Of a stretch of 64,000 nt of DNA, positions 63,784 through 64,000 are shown piece by piece. The notes beneath the pieces are model-generated. The model had not been told where the DNA came from and ran no database searches. It was given only the letters and a program-made list of their open reading frames with translations. This DNA is from Pieris napi (lineage: Eukaryota; Arthropoda; Insecta; Lepidoptera; Pieridae): the NCBI RefSeq assembly GCF_905475465.1, contig NC_062247.1, forward strand, positions 11,408,001 to 11,472,000, read 5' to 3'. A program made the translations under genes and the position numbers. Each line of letters starts with the position of its first letter. The stretch's first letter is position 1.

Positions 63784-64000
63784 CAGTTCTTGTATCACAC
63801 ATAATAGTTTTATGGATCCTAATAGTTTTAAGAAACAGTTCATTTAAGTCCAGAATTTTTTTTTTTTATTAAAGCTATAAATGCTTTGCCAGCTTATTGA
63901 TCACAGAAGAACATTTCTTCTGGATTTTTAAAATTAAGGTCTTCATAAAATATCATACAAATAAAACAGTTCCCTAAAATTTTTATGATAAAATAATATA

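Overview
The window looks like TE-saturated, gene-poor nuclear DNA of a lepidopteran (butterfly or moth). The base composition is AT-rich. There are at least twelve copies of a tRNA-derived SINE of the kind I know from butterflies, many short Helitrons ending in CTAG, piggyBac-type TTAA insertions with CCCTAGAAAGATA termini, and LINE 3' ends with hexamer tails. Species and family names rest on memory of these repeats; the structures below (termini, target-site duplications, nested insertions, splice signals) are read directly from the sequence. I found no intact host protein-coding gene and no genuine tRNA or rRNA gene; the tRNA-like A/B boxes all lie inside SINEs. Local labels used here: SINE-1/2/3, LINE-A/B/C, element X, element Y.

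Region by region. 1-1665: a 5'-truncated Penelope-like retroelement (RT plus GIY-YIG endonuclease) preceded by an inverted partial copy of itself. 1668-2259: a long foldback element. 2680-7080: LINE and SINE fragments, element X interrupted by a Helitron (4007-4786), a Harbinger-type MITE (5337-5575) and an RTE-like LINE tail. 7456-7878: a minus-strand Helitron with a duplicated terminus. 7944-10311: a 2.4 kb foldback transposon with arms of about 550-570 bp and a spliced, partly decayed gene. 10877-11121: a 22-bp minisatellite. 11640-17340: LINE ends, a short element Y copy, SINEs and a head-to-tail trimer of a 221-bp Helitron (15971-16633). 19194-21824: a Helitron, then a 2 kb element X carrying a degenerate Myb/SANT-like gene with splice sites. 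22760-36935: LINE and SINE debris and one complete 301-bp Helitron. 37032-38326 and 46871-48169: two near-identical, internally deleted piggyBac-like elements, the second inside a SINE. 38764-39191: an hAT-type MITE with a perfect 8-bp duplication. 49924-50725: a GC-rich Harbinger-like element with a transposase remnant. 50955-52720: another foldback element, a LINE-B 3' end and a Tc1-type transposase remnant. 53067-60250: further LINEs, a Penelope 3' end, Helitrons and a SINE. 61139-62758: a 1.6 kb element Y with an internal tandem array and what looks like a first coding exon.

No pathway or operon is present. The coding pieces are parts of mobile-element machinery, most broken. The most unusual material is elements X and Y, which seem to share an asymmetric terminal design, the foldback transposon with its spliced acidic gene, and the tandem Helitron trimer.
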